Source: JBELMB01 sp042088665 (lineage in GTDB: Bacteria > Pseudomonadota > Alphaproteobacteria > Rhodobacterales > Rhodobacteraceae). Taken from it: a stretch of DNA of 7,164 bases. Below are positions 6,966-7,164 of the stretch, in pieces. The notes under the pieces are model-generated. The model did no database searches, was not told the origin of the DNA, and worked only from the letters and a program-made list of their open reading frames with translations. The first letter of the stretch is position 1. Every line of letters starts with the position of its first letter. The stretch lies in contig JBELMB010000252.1 of NCBI GenBank assembly GCA_042088665.1, positions 1 to 7,164 of the forward strand, in the 5' to 3' direction. The translations under genes and the position numbers were made by a program.

Positions 6966-7000
6966 CGAAGAGACTGACAAACAGTCCACGTGATTTCGCA
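6964..7000. repeat. Nested inverted repeat
   Basis: GACTG (6972-6976) and CAGTC (6982-6986) pair around an ACAAA loop. They are enclosed by TGCGAA (6964-6969) and TTCGCA (6995-7000), giving a two-part stem with an asymmetric internal loop. It abuts the longer inverted repeat and shares two bases with it. Arms are short, so chance is possible. Confidence 0.35.
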
Positions 7001-7164
7001 AGGGCCGTGTCGGGCATTGGCGGCCGAACCCCCAGCTGTCACGCAGCGCCCTGTTCGACCGCCAGGACGCCCCCGGAGATCACCCACAGGATCCGCCGCT
7101 TTGGCCATCACGCGGCGGCGGGGGAGCGAGACCGCAACAGCGCAACGCAGGCCCGCGGTGCCCC

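Larger units (their letters stand above)
6848..7164. other. Region after the operon with no convincing gene
   Basis: About 317 bases follow the last stop codon. Open frames here (for example 6911-7111 on the minus strand, 66 codons) show no recognisable domain, no clear ribosome site and biased composition typical of chance frames in GC-rich DNA. The first 150 bases are rich in inverted repeats, listed separately. The last 150 bases contain a weak inverted repeat (CCGCCGC at 7093-7099 with GCGGCGG at 7112-7118) and otherwise nothing I can name. No tRNA, CRISPR or insertion sequence end was seen. Confidence 0.6.

Noticed and set aside
7015..7105. Minus-strand stretch reading RRILWVISGGVLAVEQGAA then stop, resembling a short membrane segment
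   Set aside because: The frame is closed by a TGA only four codons upstream (at about 7104-7106), leaving about 23 residues with no start or ribosome site. A degraded gene end is possible but cannot be supported.

Overview
The window holds the 3' part of one gene, three complete genes and about 317 bp of apparently non-coding DNA, with every gene on the + strand. High GC content, strong G/C preference at third codon positions and the gene types present suggest an alphaproteobacterium, most likely of the Rhodobacterales (Roseobacter group). That assignment is an inference from composition and gene content; no rRNA or other taxonomic marker is present.

Layout: (1) 2-727, the C-terminal half of a trimethylamine methyltransferase (MttB) family protein, cut by the left edge; (2) 727-3156, an 809-residue FAD oxidoreductase/GcvT-domain fusion of the dimethylglycine/sarcosine dehydrogenase type, carrying an in-frame 12-bp tandem repeat (AMGG x4); (3) 3153-5531, a second, divergent 792-residue member of the same family; (4) 5528-6847, a complete 439-residue class III, AGXT2-like PLP aminotransferase; (5) 6848-7164, no convincing gene but several inverted repeats, including an 18-bp-arm stem-loop shortly after the last stop codon.

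The genes overlap stop-to-start (TGATG at 725-729, ATGA at 3153-3156 and 5528-5531), so they almost certainly form one translationally coupled operon. Read in order they suggest a stepwise route for a quaternary or poly-N-methylated amine: the MttB-family enzyme removes one methyl group, the two flavoprotein/GcvT fusions oxidatively remove the next two and pass the one-carbon units to tetrahydrofolate, and the aminotransferase removes the resulting primary amine. Each enzyme family is recognisable from sequence. The order of steps and the identity of the substrate are inference. The visible MttB segment carries leucine where, from a remembered alignment, archaeal MttB has pyrrolysine, so this is a non-pyrrolysine member whose substrate is probably not trimethylamine. 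The corrinoid partner protein such an enzyme would need is not in the window.
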